Shown here piece after piece: positions 1 through 8,134 of a stretch of DNA of 64,000 nt. The notes below the pieces were generated by a model, which worked only from the letters and a program-made list of their open reading frames with translations, was not told the origin of the DNA and searched no databases. Position 1 is the first letter of the stretch, and the number at the start of each line of letters is the position of its first letter. The stretch covers positions 1,798,001-1,862,000 of the forward strand of contig CAVTQY010000001.1 in the NCBI GenBank assembly GCA_963736975.1, written 5' to 3'. Both the position numbers and the translations under genes were made by a program. The DNA is from CAVTQY01 sp963736975. Lineage in GTDB: Bacteria; Pseudomonadota; Alphaproteobacteria; Acetobacterales; Acetobacteraceae.

Positions 1-214
1 ATACCTCGTCTAGTGGGAGAACGTCTGCTAAACGGGTCCGTACGTCATCATATATGTCGATGAACGTCGGTCAGCAGAAGTTCTGCCTTGACATGCCCAC
101 GTTAAGCGCAATACGGTGCTATGAAGCCCCTGGGAGGATTACGTTCAGTGCGAGTCCGCGGCTTTTCGGACCTCAAATGCGGCGCGCAAAGCCGCGTTCG
201 AGGCATTGGCGAAT

Positions 215-637
215 ATGAGCTTGGCGATTGCCCCTATTGTGGGGGCTGTTGCAGGTGAACATTCGACCGGATGCTTTGTCGAAGTTCCTTTGCGTGCTTC
301 GCGTTGGTGTTCGCATCGGATTCACCGACCAACTCTCGTCCTGGGGAAGCAAAGCGAGATCCTGATCTCCGTTCGGGAGATGCTGGAAGGTTCAGACGTG
401 ATTGGATTTCTCTTGGGGTCCCCTCCTTTTGAGCTTGAGGGCACTCAACTCGATATTTTGTCCGATGAAGGAACGATCGCATTCGTACCACACGGCTGGC
501 CGTCGGGTGGTCCCCGCTTGATCGGGCCTCACAGATGTGCGCGCTGCAATCGCGGCATATCGACACGGCGCATTAGTGCTGTGGGACTCGGGGCTCTCTG
601 CATACAGTGTCAAACAGCAATAGAGGATACAAAGTGA
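215..637 (+). CDS. Small protein with C-terminal zinc ribbon, partner of DndB-like gene
   Basis: About 140 residues, function not recognised. The last 35 residues hold two Cys pairs, CARC and CIQC, about 20 residues apart, which looks like a treble-clef or DksA/TraR-style zinc ribbon. The first two thirds have no motif I can name. The ATG at 215 was chosen; a TTG at 206 would add three residues. Its stop codon overlaps the start of the next gene (TGATG), so the two are almost certainly translated together. The 200 bases upstream show no convincing gene, so the unit may begin here or continue beyond the window. Existence is well supported by the coupling; the function is open. Confidence 0.6.
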   Translation: MSLAIAPIVGAVAGEHSTGCFVEVPLRASRWCSHRIHRPTLVLGKQSEILISVREMLEGSDVIGFLLGSPPFELEGTQLDILSDEGTIAFVPHGWPSGGPRLIGPHRCARCNRGISTRRISAVGLGALCIQCQTAIEDTK

Positions 638-1926
638 TGTCGAGCACTGTGAGTGAGAGGCAAATCGGCCTTCTACGTGAGGTTATGTGTGATGATTTGG
701 AGACGGCGCAGCTTAAGGCGGGAGCTGAGAGCGCCAATACATCAGGCCACTCGATACCAGTCGTAATATTTCAGCAGGGTAAGCGACACTATAATATGAC
801 AGGCGCTTTGTCGTTCGGCTTCGTTAGATCGCGATTAGAGACGCGCTCAGCTCCAGCTCGTGGAAGTATTACGAGCGTCAATAATGCATTGAACAGACCT
901 GAAAGCACTGAGCACGCCGACGCAATCGCAAAATACCTAACGGAGAACGCGGGCGAGAACTATATTCTCCCGCCAATGACACTCAACATCCAGCAGCCGG
1001 TACGTCTCTATTCGGTAAATTACCCAGGAGCTCAAGTCAGACCTGGGTACCTCGTTATTCCTGCAACTGCAAAGCTTGCCATAACCGATGGCCAGCACCG
1101 CAGGACGGGTATAAATAGAGCCATTGATAGACTAGAGGAGGAAGCGCAAGATCGTCTGCTTCAGGATTTTATTGCGGTTATGATCACCTGCGAAAGTGAT
1201 ATCGATCAAATCCATCAGGACTTTGCTGACTGCTCGAAGACCAAGCCCCTAGCGCCAAGCCAGGTTGCTGTTTATGACCGACGGAACCCTGCGAACAGAC
1301 TGGTGGTAGATATTGAACGTGAATGTCCGATCTTCATGGGCAAGGTTGATGCCACTTCCACAAAGATTGGGAAAAAGTCGACTTCGCTTTTTACAGCTAA
1401 CCAGTTGCGCCAATATATCAAGTCGATACTGGTTGGGTCTTGGACGATGGGAGATTCTGATTTTGAGAAAAGAGCAAGAGAGCGGCTTAAGACGGAAGAA
1501 AACTATCTGATTCAGCTGCGTAGTATAGTCGAGTTTACAAACATTGTTGTTGACTCCTGTCCTGTGCTTCACGAGCTTGCGCAAATAAGGGCGGGAGTTG
1601 ATATGAATAGGATCCCAGCTCGGCGCAACGAGGGTTGGATCGTGCTCACCGCTATGGGTTTGGTGATCGTGGGATTGATCGGATACGAGATTATTACAAA
1701 TGCCTCAAGCTCTTGGGGGGACTATGCTCGGCGCGTCGGCAGTCTGGAATGGAGCCGCCACAGCCCACACTGGCAGGGCGTTCTAGTCAACGACGGCAAG
1801 CTCATAACAAGTTCGAGTGCTGTGAAACGCGCTGTTGAGGTCGTACGAAAGCTAGTCGATCCGCCCGTTTTGGGGGAGCCCTCCGCTGTCAGCAACGAAA
1901 TCCGTCCGGGGCCGATTGTGGCTTGA
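637..1926 (+). CDS. DGQHR-domain protein, DndB family
   Basis: About 429 residues. The DGQHR signature lies near residue 155 in the context TDGQHRRTGI, as in DndB and related DGQHR proteins. DndB is the regulator of DNA phosphorothioation operons in dnd systems. The downstream SKTKPLAPSQ and NPANRL segments also fit that family. A hydrophobic stretch near residue 345 (GWIVLTAMGLVIVGLIGYE) could be a buried helix or a membrane segment. The ATG at 637 was preferred over a GTG at 607 because it overlaps the stop of the preceding gene and has GAGG about ten bases upstream. No dndC, dndD or dndE follows; the next gene is an unrelated dehydrogenase on the other strand. It is either the edge of a dnd-like cluster or a stand-alone DGQHR gene. 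Confidence 0.8.
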   Translation: MSSTVSERQIGLLREVMCDDLETAQLKAGAESANTSGHSIPVVIFQQGKRHYNMTGALSFGFVRSRLETRSAPARGSITSVNNALNRPESTEHADAIAKYLTENAGENYILPPMTLNIQQPVRLYSVNYPGAQVRPGYLVIPATAKLAITDGQHRRTGINRAIDRLEEEAQDRLLQDFIAVMITCESDIDQIHQDFADCSKTKPLAPSQVAVYDRRNPANRLVVDIERECPIFMGKVDATSTKIGKKSTSLFTANQLRQYIKSILVGSWTMGDSDFEKRARERLKTEENYLIQLRSIVEFTNIVVDSCPVLHELAQIRAGVDMNRIPARRNEGWIVLTAMGLVIVGLIGYEIITNASSSWGDYARRVGSLEWSRHSPHWQGVLVNDGKLITSSSAVKRAVEVVRKLVDPPVLGEPSAVSNEIRPGPIVA

Positions 1927-1960
1927 GCGAAGGCTGATGGCGCGTCCAATAGCGGCTGTT

Positions 1961-3199
1961 TCAGGCGAGACCCTCGGCGGGAATTGCCGGCGGCCGCCCG
2001 CCGACCAGGTCGGCCACCATCCGCGCCGTGCCATGCGACATGGTCCAGCCGATATGTCCGTGCCCGGTATTGTACCACAGGTTGCGGTGCTTCTTGCGGC
2101 CGATGATCGGCAGGTTGTCGGGCGTCATCGGCCGCAGCCCGGCCCACATCTCGGCCCGCCCGTAATCCGCCCCGTCGGGATAAAGCTCCTGCGCCACACC
2201 CTTCATGAAGACGAAATCGCCCGGCTTGTGGCTCTTGTCCCAGCCGGCGAACTCGGCAGTGGCGGTAACCCGCACCCGCTCGCCCATCCGCGAGATGGCA
2301 ACAAGGTTGTTTTCGTCGATCGTGCTCACCGTCGGCGGCGCACGATGGTTGCCGATGGGAATTGTCAGCGAATAGCCCTTGATCGGGTAGATCGGCAGGC
2401 TCACCCCCAGCCCGCGCGCCAGGATCGGGCTGTGGCAGCCGAGCGCCATCACATACGCATCGGCGCTCACCGTGCCGGCGCGGGTGCGCACGCCGGTCAC
2501 CGCATCGCCGGCGGCCTCGATGCCGGTGATCTCCGTATCGACGCGGATCTCCGCGCCGCGCGCACGGCAGATCGCGACAAGGCCGGTGGTGAACTTGTTA
2601 CAACTGCCGCTTTCGTCGCTCGGACAGTAGATCGCTCCGGCGATCTTCTCGGCCGCGCCCGCAAGCGACGGCTCGATCTCCAGCAACTGCCGGCGATCGA
2701 GCACCCGGATCTCCTGCCCGTCCTCGGCAAGGATCTGCATATGAGCTACGCCGGCATCGAGCGAGGCCTGGTCGCGATAGAAATACAGGATGCCGCGGTC
2801 ATTGCGATCGTAGTCGATCGTTTCGGCCGCCAGTGTCTCGTGCAGGATGCGCTGCGAATAGGTGGCGATCCGGTGCTTCCGCAGGGTGTTGCGCCGCGCC
2901 TTTCCAGCGGTGCACTCGGCGAGGAAGCGCAGCGACCAGGTCCACAGCCGGGGGTCGAGCGAGGGGCGGAACCGCAGCGCTTGGTCGGATAGCACGAGCG
3001 ACTTGGCCAGTATCCAGGGCGCTTTCGGGGAGGACCAGACGAAGCTGTGGCCCGGAGCGATCATGCCCGCATTGCCCCAGCTCGTCTCCTGCGCGACATC
3101 GCTGTTGCGCTCCAACAGGACGACCTCGTGGCCGTCTTGCAGAAGCTGATAGGCCGTGGTGACGCCGACCACTCCGCCGCCCATCACCAGCACGCGCAT
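1961..3199 (-). CDS. dadA: D-amino-acid dehydrogenase small subunit family, FAD-dependent
   Basis: 412 residues, the normal length for DadA. It deaminates D-amino acids to 2-oxo acids and passes electrons to the respiratory chain from the inner face of the membrane. The N-terminus is a classic dinucleotide-binding fold (MRVLVMGGGVVGVTTAYQ). The C-terminal FAD-contact region reads GLRPMTPDNLPIIG followed by NTGHGHIGWT, which is typical of the DAO/DadA family. A strong ribosome site (GGAGGGG) precedes the ATG. The gene stands alone between the DndB-like gene and the DUF6600 protein, with no alanine racemase beside it. Related glycine or sarcosine oxidases cannot be fully excluded, but the motif spacing favours DadA. 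Confidence 0.88.
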   Translation of the reverse strand: MRVLVMGGGVVGVTTAYQLLQDGHEVVLLERNSDVAQETSWGNAGMIAPGHSFVWSSPKAPWILAKSLVLSDQALRFRPSLDPRLWTWSLRFLAECTAGKARRNTLRKHRIATYSQRILHETLAAETIDYDRNDRGILYFYRDQASLDAGVAHMQILAEDGQEIRVLDRRQLLEIEPSLAGAAEKIAGAIYCPSDESGSCNKFTTGLVAICRARGAEIRVDTEITGIEAAGDAVTGVRTRAGTVSADAYVMALGCHSPILARGLGVSLPIYPIKGYSLTIPIGNHRAPPTVSTIDENNLVAISRMGERVRVTATAEFAGWDKSHKPGDFVFMKGVAQELYPDGADYGRAEMWAGLRPMTPDNLPIIGRKKHRNLWYNTGHGHIGWTMSHGTARMVADLVGGRPPAIPAEGLA

Positions 3200-3277
3200 C
3201 CGGTCCCCTCCGCGGATGCAGTCAACGGATTGGTTTCACCTCCGTCAACCCTGTACCCGCCGCTCACGGCTCGTGCC

Positions 3278-5473
3278 TCACGGCTCTCCGGGCTTCTTCT
3301 CGCGTTGCGGAGCCGGACGTGGTGCCGCGGGGCGTGGCGGCGCCGCAGCCGGCGCCGGAGCCGGACGCGGCGCTTCGTGCACCACCGGCGCGGCGGCATG
3401 TACCTCGGGACGAGGCGCCGGAGCCGGGCGCGGTGCTTCGTGTACCACCGGCGCGGTGGCACGCACTTCGGGACGAGGCGCCGGAGCTGGGTGCGGCGCT
3501 TCGTGCATTACCGGTGCGGCGGCGTGCACTTCCGGGCGAGGCGCCGGCGCCGGGCGCGGTGCTTCGTGTACCACCGGCGCGGCGGCACGCACTTCGGGAC
3601 GAGGCGCCGGCGCCGCGGGGCGTGCATAGGCCTCGCGCGGCGCTTCCCGTGTGACCGGCGCTGCCGGATGCGCCTCACCCGGACGCGCCGCGACGGTCGG
3701 GGCGTGCGCGACGGGTGGCGGGTAAGCCGTCCGGGCCTCGGGGTGGGTCGGCGTGGCAACACGCGCCTCCGGCGTGACGCCGGGATGTGCCACATTCGGC
3801 TGCCCAGTCACTGGACCGGCCTGATGCTCGATCGGCGGCGGGCCGGTGCGCCCGGTGCCAGGCGGACGCAACGCCGGAGCCGTCGCCGCGACCCCGGGAG
3901 TCGCCCGCAGGTGCGCCGCCGTGGCGGGCGCACCCGGCCGCGCACCGTTGGTCTCCGGAGCGCGAAGCGTGGGCGCGGTTGGATGCTCGCCGGGCGACAC
4001 CTGCGACTGAGCGCGGATTGCCGGGCCGGGCGCCCGCTCCCGCGGCGGTGCGGTGATGCCGGCCGGGGGCGGACCGATATGCATCTCACGCGCGACCGCT
4101 GGCGTGACGCCGCGCGTCGCGGTGTTTGGCGGCACCGGATCGCGCCCGATCACCGGATGGTATTGCGCCAACTGCGCCGCTTGCACCGGCCGGGCGACGG
4201 CCCGCACCGGCCGGGACGTCACCATGGCGGATGCCGGGATCACCGTGGCGCCTCGCGAATTGGCGAAGTGGTTGATCGTGACGTTGGTGACGTTGGTGTT
4301 GATCGCATTGATGTTGGTGACGTGGCGGATATTCACGTCACGGACCCAGCCGGGGCTGGCGTGGAACCACGGATGGTAGGGCTCACCCCAGCCTAGCGGC
4401 ACCCACCCGACGGAACCGCTCAGCAAGGCCCCGACCCCTATACCGGCGCCAATCGCGGCGCCGACACCGAAGAAGGTGACCAGCGCCGGCGCGTAGCACG
4501 GCACCGGCGGTCCCTGATCGGCGATGATGGCCGGCGTCCAGGCCCAGCGGCCGTCGATGGACACCCAGCGCCCGTAGTGGAACGGCGCGAACCCCCAGGG
4601 CTCGGAGTCGATCCAGGTCCAGCCCCAGGGCGCGACATAAGACCAATAGCCATCCCGGTACGGCGCCCAGCCGGCGGGCACCTGGGGATACCAGACCTGG
4701 CCGTAGGTGGGCGCCTGCGACCAGCTTCCGTATTGGGACAGGTCCTGCACCCCCGGCATCTGCTGCGCCACGACAGGCAAGGACACGATCTGCGCCGGCG
4801 CCTGCTGCTCGCGCGCGAGCATTGCGGTCAGGAAGGCGTCACGTTGCGCCGGCTGCAGTTGCGCCTGGAAGTTCTGGTCGCCGGTGATTACCGCGGTCTG
4901 ACCCTGCGCGACGCTGACCGAAGCAGCCCCGCCGACTTGCGCCGCGCCCTCCAGCACGGTGACGAGCGTCGGGTCCTGCGTGCTTCCGGCGGCGATCTCG
5001 TATTGCCCAGGCGTGTTGATCGTTACCGTGCCTCGGGGCGTCTGCAACGTATAGGTCTCGCCCGGCTGCAGGTCGCGCACGTGGACATAGACCTCGCCCT
5101 GCGGTTCGGTGGCGACGAAGTTGGTGTTGTCCAGCGTGTCGATATCGAGCTCGGCCGTGGAACTCATGTCGATGGCGACGTCGGAGACCTGCAATCCCGC
5201 TTCCGCGCCAGGCTGGGTCCAGAACCCGTCGCCGGCGGTAACCGGATAATTCACCACCGCCGGATTCCAACTGTCCTGGTCGGCGGTGTGGAATGAAACG
5301 GTACCCTGGATCCAGGCGAGTCGTCCTACGCGCAAGGGCGGCGTGACTTGCGGCCCGGCATCGGTGGCCGGCGCTGTCTGCGCGAATGCCGGGACGGGCA
5401 ACGCCGGAGCAGCGACAAGGCTGGCGATCGCCGCCGCGGCGGTCAGTCGGAAAGTCGTGCTGTGCGCGCGCAT
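3278..5473 (-). CDS. Exported DUF6600 / FecR-like protein with Pro-Ala repeat tail
   Basis: About 731 residues. The chosen start has GGAGT upstream and gives a clean signal peptide ending ALPVPAFAQTA. Residues ~60-230 look FecR-like (VNYPVTAGDGFWTQPGAE, then TPRGTVTINTPGQYEI). Residues ~260-360 are rich in Trp, Tyr and Gly (WAPYRDGYWSYVAPWGWTWI, EPWGFAPFHYGRW), as in DUF6600 proteins. The rest is low-complexity Pro, Ala and Arg, ending in a 21-residue tandem repeat. A longer reading from 5548 would spoil the signal peptide. It is probably a periplasmic or surface protein of unknown role. A Gly-Tyr-rich lipoprotein gene diverges from it 148 bp away, so the two may share a control region. Confidence 0.8.
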   Translation of the reverse strand: MRAHSTTFRLTAAAAIASLVAAPALPVPAFAQTAPATDAGPQVTPPLRVGRLAWIQGTVSFHTADQDSWNPAVVNYPVTAGDGFWTQPGAEAGLQVSDVAIDMSSTAELDIDTLDNTNFVATEPQGEVYVHVRDLQPGETYTLQTPRGTVTINTPGQYEIAAGSTQDPTLVTVLEGAAQVGGAASVSVAQGQTAVITGDQNFQAQLQPAQRDAFLTAMLAREQQAPAQIVSLPVVAQQMPGVQDLSQYGSWSQAPTYGQVWYPQVPAGWAPYRDGYWSYVAPWGWTWIDSEPWGFAPFHYGRWVSIDGRWAWTPAIIADQGPPVPCYAPALVTFFGVGAAIGAGIGVGALLSGSVGWVPLGWGEPYHPWFHASPGWVRDVNIRHVTNINAINTNVTNVTINHFANSRGATVIPASAMVTSRPVRAVARPVQAAQLAQYHPVIGRDPVPPNTATRGVTPAVAREMHIGPPPAGITAPPRERAPGPAIRAQSQVSPGEHPTAPTLRAPETNGARPGAPATAAHLRATPGVAATAPALRPPGTGRTGPPPIEHQAGPVTGQPNVAHPGVTPEARVATPTHPEARTAYPPPVAHAPTVAARPGEAHPAAPVTREAPREAYARPAAPAPRPEVRAAAPVVHEAPRPAPAPRPEVHAAAPVMHEAPHPAPAPRPEVRATAPVVHEAPRPAPAPRPEVHAAAPVVHEAPRPAPAPAAAPPRPAAPRPAPQREKKPGEP
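3370..3622 (-). repeat. 63-bp tandem repeat, four copies, coding
   Basis: The 3' part of the DUF6600 gene holds four tandem copies of a 63-bp unit, with GCTTCGTG landmarks at 3372, 3435, 3498 and 3561. Each encodes a 21-residue Pro/Ala/Glu/His unit containing APVVHEAP and PAPRPEV. The copies differ by a few bases, so copy number probably varies by slippage without breaking the frame. An extended, protein-linked or wall-spanning tail is the likely result. Confidence 0.85.
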
Positions 5474-5621
5474 GATGAAACTCCGGCGAAGCTGGGGCCG
5501 TTCGACACTGGCAGGGATCGCCTGCCAAGGTGGCGAAATCGCGACCACAGCCGTGACGAACCGTCACGAAACCGCCGCGATGGCATCCCATCTTGCACTC
5601 AGCCGGACACAGGAGAGTGAG

Positions 5622-5870
5622 ATGTCCATTCGCATACGCCCGCGCGCGCTACTGTCAGTGGTGGCGATCGGCCTCGCTGCGGCGCTCGGCGGCTGTTACT
5701 ACCCCGGCGGGTATTATGGCTACGGCTACGGGTATCCGTCTGGATATAATACTGGTTACGCCTATGCGGGGCCTACGGTTGCCTTCGGCGTCGGCGGCTG
5801 GGGTGGCGGCTGGCATGATCATGGCTGGCACGACCATGGCTGGTACGGGCACGACCACTGGGACCACTAG
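5622..5870 (+). CDS. Small Gly/Tyr/His-rich lipoprotein
   Basis: 82 residues. The N-terminus is a lipoprotein signal with lipobox LGGC at about residue 25, so the mature protein starts at Cys and is lipid-anchored. The mature part is low complexity: a Tyr-Gly stretch (YYPGGYYGYGYGYPSG) and then His-Asp-Trp repeats (WHDHGWHDHGW). The His clusters could bind metal; that is inference from composition. An AGGAGAG ribosome site stands about ten bases before the ATG. It is transcribed away from the DUF6600 gene, and both products are exported low-complexity proteins. The short gene ends next to the tandem Lin0512 pair on the opposite strand. No family name can be given. Confidence 0.7.
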   Translation: MSIRIRPRALLSVVAIGLAAALGGCYYPGGYYGYGYGYPSGYNTGYAYAGPTVAFGVGGWGGGWHDHGWHDHGWYGHDHWDH

Positions 5871-5871
5871 C

Positions 5872-6216
5872 TTAGTCAGCGCGACGGCAGATCGAGGGTG
5901 ACGGCGACCGCGGCGCTGGCGATGACGGCGCTGTCCCCGCGCCATCCGGCACATCGAGCCCACCCCGGACGACACGCACGGTCACCTGCCCATGCGGCAG
6001 CGCAGCTTTCACCGTATCTGCATCGACATGCTCCGGCCGTTGCACGCCGATCGTCGCATCCACGTGCATCATCCGCGAGTCGAGGCCAAGCGAGCGGATC
6101 AGGCTCAACGAACTGTGGTGAATCGCGTCCTGCACCGCCCGGACCGCTGCCTTGGTGTAATCGCCGCCGTGCAGGTCATTACCGGCGCCCAGTTCCAGGA
6201 TGACTCGCCGCCGCAT
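5872..6216 (-). CDS. Lin0512 family protein, downstream copy
   Basis: 114 residues. It matches the Lin0512 family of small conserved proteins: LELGAGNDLHGGDYTKAAVRA at the N-terminus, HVDATIGVQRPEHVDADTV in the middle and GQVTVRVVRGGLDVP near the end. The family has no established function. The ATG overlaps the stop of the upstream paralog (TGATG), so translation is coupled. The last 20 residues are a Ser/Pro/Arg-rich run without family likeness, perhaps a read-on after a lost stop. The two copies may form a heteromer; that is inference from coupling. Its stop lies almost against the stop of the converging lipoprotein gene. Confidence 0.75.
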   Translation of the reverse strand: MRRRVILELGAGNDLHGGDYTKAAVRAVQDAIHHSSLSLIRSLGLDSRMMHVDATIGVQRPEHVDADTVKAALPHGQVTVRVVRGGLDVPDGAGTAPSSPAPRSPSPSICRRAD

Positions 6217-6563
6217 CACCCAGCGTCCACGTCCAGGTGCACCACCGCGGCCGCATGAGCGATCAGCGTGGCGTCTGTCCCGGCTTCGTTCATAATCTCC
6301 AGGCCGCCCTGGACGACATGCACAGTTCCGCTGCCGTGGGGCAGCACCGCGAGGACCTCGTTGCGGTCCACGCGTTCGGGATGCGGGACGGCGACGGTTA
6401 CCTCGACCCGCATCGCATCTGTCCGCAATCCGAGAGCGCCAGCAACAGTTAACGAATTGTGCCACAGTGCGTCGCGCAAGGCGCGGATTGCCGCCTTCGT
6501 ATCATCCGTTCCGCGGATATCGGTGCCCATCCCGATTTGCAGCACCATGCGCTTCAGAGCCAT
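6216..6563 (-). CDS. Lin0512 family protein, upstream copy
   Basis: 115 residues, the usual length for the Lin0512 family. Landmarks are QIGMGTDIRGTDDTKAAIRA, VEVTVAVPHPERVD and GTVHVVQGGLEI, which align block for block with the downstream copy. The pair is therefore a tandem duplication that has diverged considerably, or two subunits of one complex. It lies 24 bases downstream of the outer-membrane efflux gene on the same strand, so it may sit at the tail of that operon. Family assignment is confident; biochemical function is unknown. Confidence 0.8.
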   Translation of the reverse strand: MALKRMVLQIGMGTDIRGTDDTKAAIRALRDALWHNSLTVAGALGLRTDAMRVEVTVAVPHPERVDRNEVLAVLPHGSGTVHVVQGGLEIMNEAGTDATLIAHAAAVVHLDVDAG

Positions 6564-6587
6564 TGCCGCCGCACCCTCGACGCAAAT

Positions 6588-8120
6588 TCACTCATTCGCG
6601 GCTGTCGTGGTCGGGAACGTGGTTTCCCATCCGCCGCCAAGCGCCTTGTAAAGCGCCACCAGATTATCCGAAACCGTCGTGGTGCTGGTGGCGAGCTGCT
6701 GCTCCGTGGCCAGCAGATTCTGTTCCGCCGTCAGCACGGACAGGAAGTCCGCCACGCCCTCTTGATACCGGCTCTGCGCCAGGCTCAAGGCCCGCCGGTT
6801 GTCCGCCACCGCCTGGATCAACTGGTTGCGCCGCTGCTGCTCTCTGCGATACGCATCGAGCGCATTGTCCACGTCGTGCCAAGCCTGCAGCACGGTGCGC
6901 TGATAGTTGATCGCCGCCTCCTGGGCCTGCGCTTTGCGCAACTGCACGGTCTCACGAAGCTGGCCGCCCTCGAAGATCGGCAAGGTGATGCCAGGACCCA
7001 GCGCGTAGTTGCGGGCGTCCCAGGTCCACAGCTTGCTGAAGGTCAGCGACTGGAAACCGAAACTGCCGTTTAGCGTGACCTGCGGATAAAATGCCGCCAC
7101 GGCCACGCCGATCGTCGCGGTCGCCGAATGCAACTGCTCCTCGGCCTGGCGGATATCGGGCCGCCGGCGCGCGAGTGCAGACGGGAAACCCACCGGTACG
7201 CGCGGCGGTACCGGCGGCACCGGCCGCGGCACCGCAAGCTCTCTGGTCAGCGCGTCGGGCGGTTCCGCCAGCAGGAAGCTCAACGCATTGATATCCTGAT
7301 GCTCCTGCTGCTCCAGCGAAGGGATCTGCGCCGCCGTGGTGCGCAACTGCGCGGCGGCATTCGCCACGTCCAGGTCGGTGGTGACGCCCGCGGCCGCCCG
7401 CTCCTGCGTCAGGCGCAGCCCCTGTTGGGCGGTATTGACGTTATCACGCGCGATCCGGAGCTGCTCCTGCGTGCCGCGCAGCTCGACATAATCGCGCGCC
7501 ACTTCGGCCAATGCCGAGATCAGCGCGGCCCTGCGAGCATCCGCCGAGGCATTGACCGTCGCCCGCGCGGACTCCACGGAACGCCGCATCTGGCCCCAGA
7601 GATCAAGCTCCCAGGAAGCGTCGAAGCCATACTGAAAGATGTTGAAGCCTGGGATGTTGACGTTCGTGGCTCCTCCGGTGGTGTTGCCGAAGGCACCATT
7701 CGCCTGCTGGCCGGGTGGAGTGCTGGAGCCTTGGGTGCCGGCACTCAGATTGGAGAAAACGCCGACATTGCTGGCCTTTTCCCGCGTGTACGAAGCATTG
7801 CCGCCGATATTGGGGAACTCCGCCGCGCGCGTAATACCGAGCTGGGCGCGGGATTCCGCCAGTCGAACCGTCGCCGTCTCGACATCGAAATTCCTGGACG
7901 CGACCTGCCGCTCCAGGGCCGTAAGCTCCGGATCGTGGAACAGGTCCCACCAGTCCACGTTTATCGGCGCGGCGACTGCCTGGCTGGGTTCGGGATGCGT
8001 GACCCTCGGCTCGCCGGAAAACCAGGAGGCGGGACTGGCCCAATGCGGCGGGGAGAAATTCGGTCCGACCGTGCAACCGCCAAGCACCAGCGCCATCGCG
8101 GTTGCGAGGCCTCGCTGCAT
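6588..8120 (-). CDS. Outer-membrane efflux lipoprotein, NodT/OprM type
   Basis: 510 residues, standard for this family. It forms the trimeric outer-membrane channel of tripartite drug efflux pumps. The signal peptide ends with the lipobox LGGC, so it is a lipoprotein. Two OEP repeats are visible: WWDLFHDPELTALERQ opening the first, then RRPDIRQAEEQLHSATATIG opening the second. GGAGGAAGG lies seven bases before the ATG. It is the last gene of a three-gene efflux set with emrB and emrA upstream on the same strand. Unlike those two it is intact. With its partners damaged it may be non-functional in situ or may serve another pump. Confidence 0.9.
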   Translation of the reverse strand: MQRGLATAMALVLGGCTVGPNFSPPHWASPASWFSGEPRVTHPEPSQAVAAPINVDWWDLFHDPELTALERQVASRNFDVETATVRLAESRAQLGITRAAEFPNIGGNASYTREKASNVGVFSNLSAGTQGSSTPPGQQANGAFGNTTGGATNVNIPGFNIFQYGFDASWELDLWGQMRRSVESARATVNASADARRAALISALAEVARDYVELRGTQEQLRIARDNVNTAQQGLRLTQERAAAGVTTDLDVANAAAQLRTTAAQIPSLEQQEHQDINALSFLLAEPPDALTRELAVPRPVPPVPPRVPVGFPSALARRRPDIRQAEEQLHSATATIGVAVAAFYPQVTLNGSFGFQSLTFSKLWTWDARNYALGPGITLPIFEGGQLRETVQLRKAQAQEAAINYQRTVLQAWHDVDNALDAYRREQQRRNQLIQAVADNRRALSLAQSRYQEGVADFLSVLTAEQNLLATEQQLATSTTTVSDNLVALYKALGGGWETTFPTTTAANE

Positions 8121-8134
8121 TCGCCTTCCTCCGG

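Noticed and set aside
1..214. Possible end of an upstream gene with a CPYCGG motif in another frame
   Set aside because: The frame is short and overlaps the zinc-ribbon gene; no supporting start or homology visible.
1916..2992. 358-codon plus-strand frame over dadA
   Set aside because: Antisense shadow of a well-conserved FAD enzyme; His/Arg-rich, no family likeness.
3319..3654. Direct repeats at 3.4-3.6 kb as a CRISPR-like array
   Set aside because: There are no unique spacers; the units are contiguous 63-bp coding repeats.
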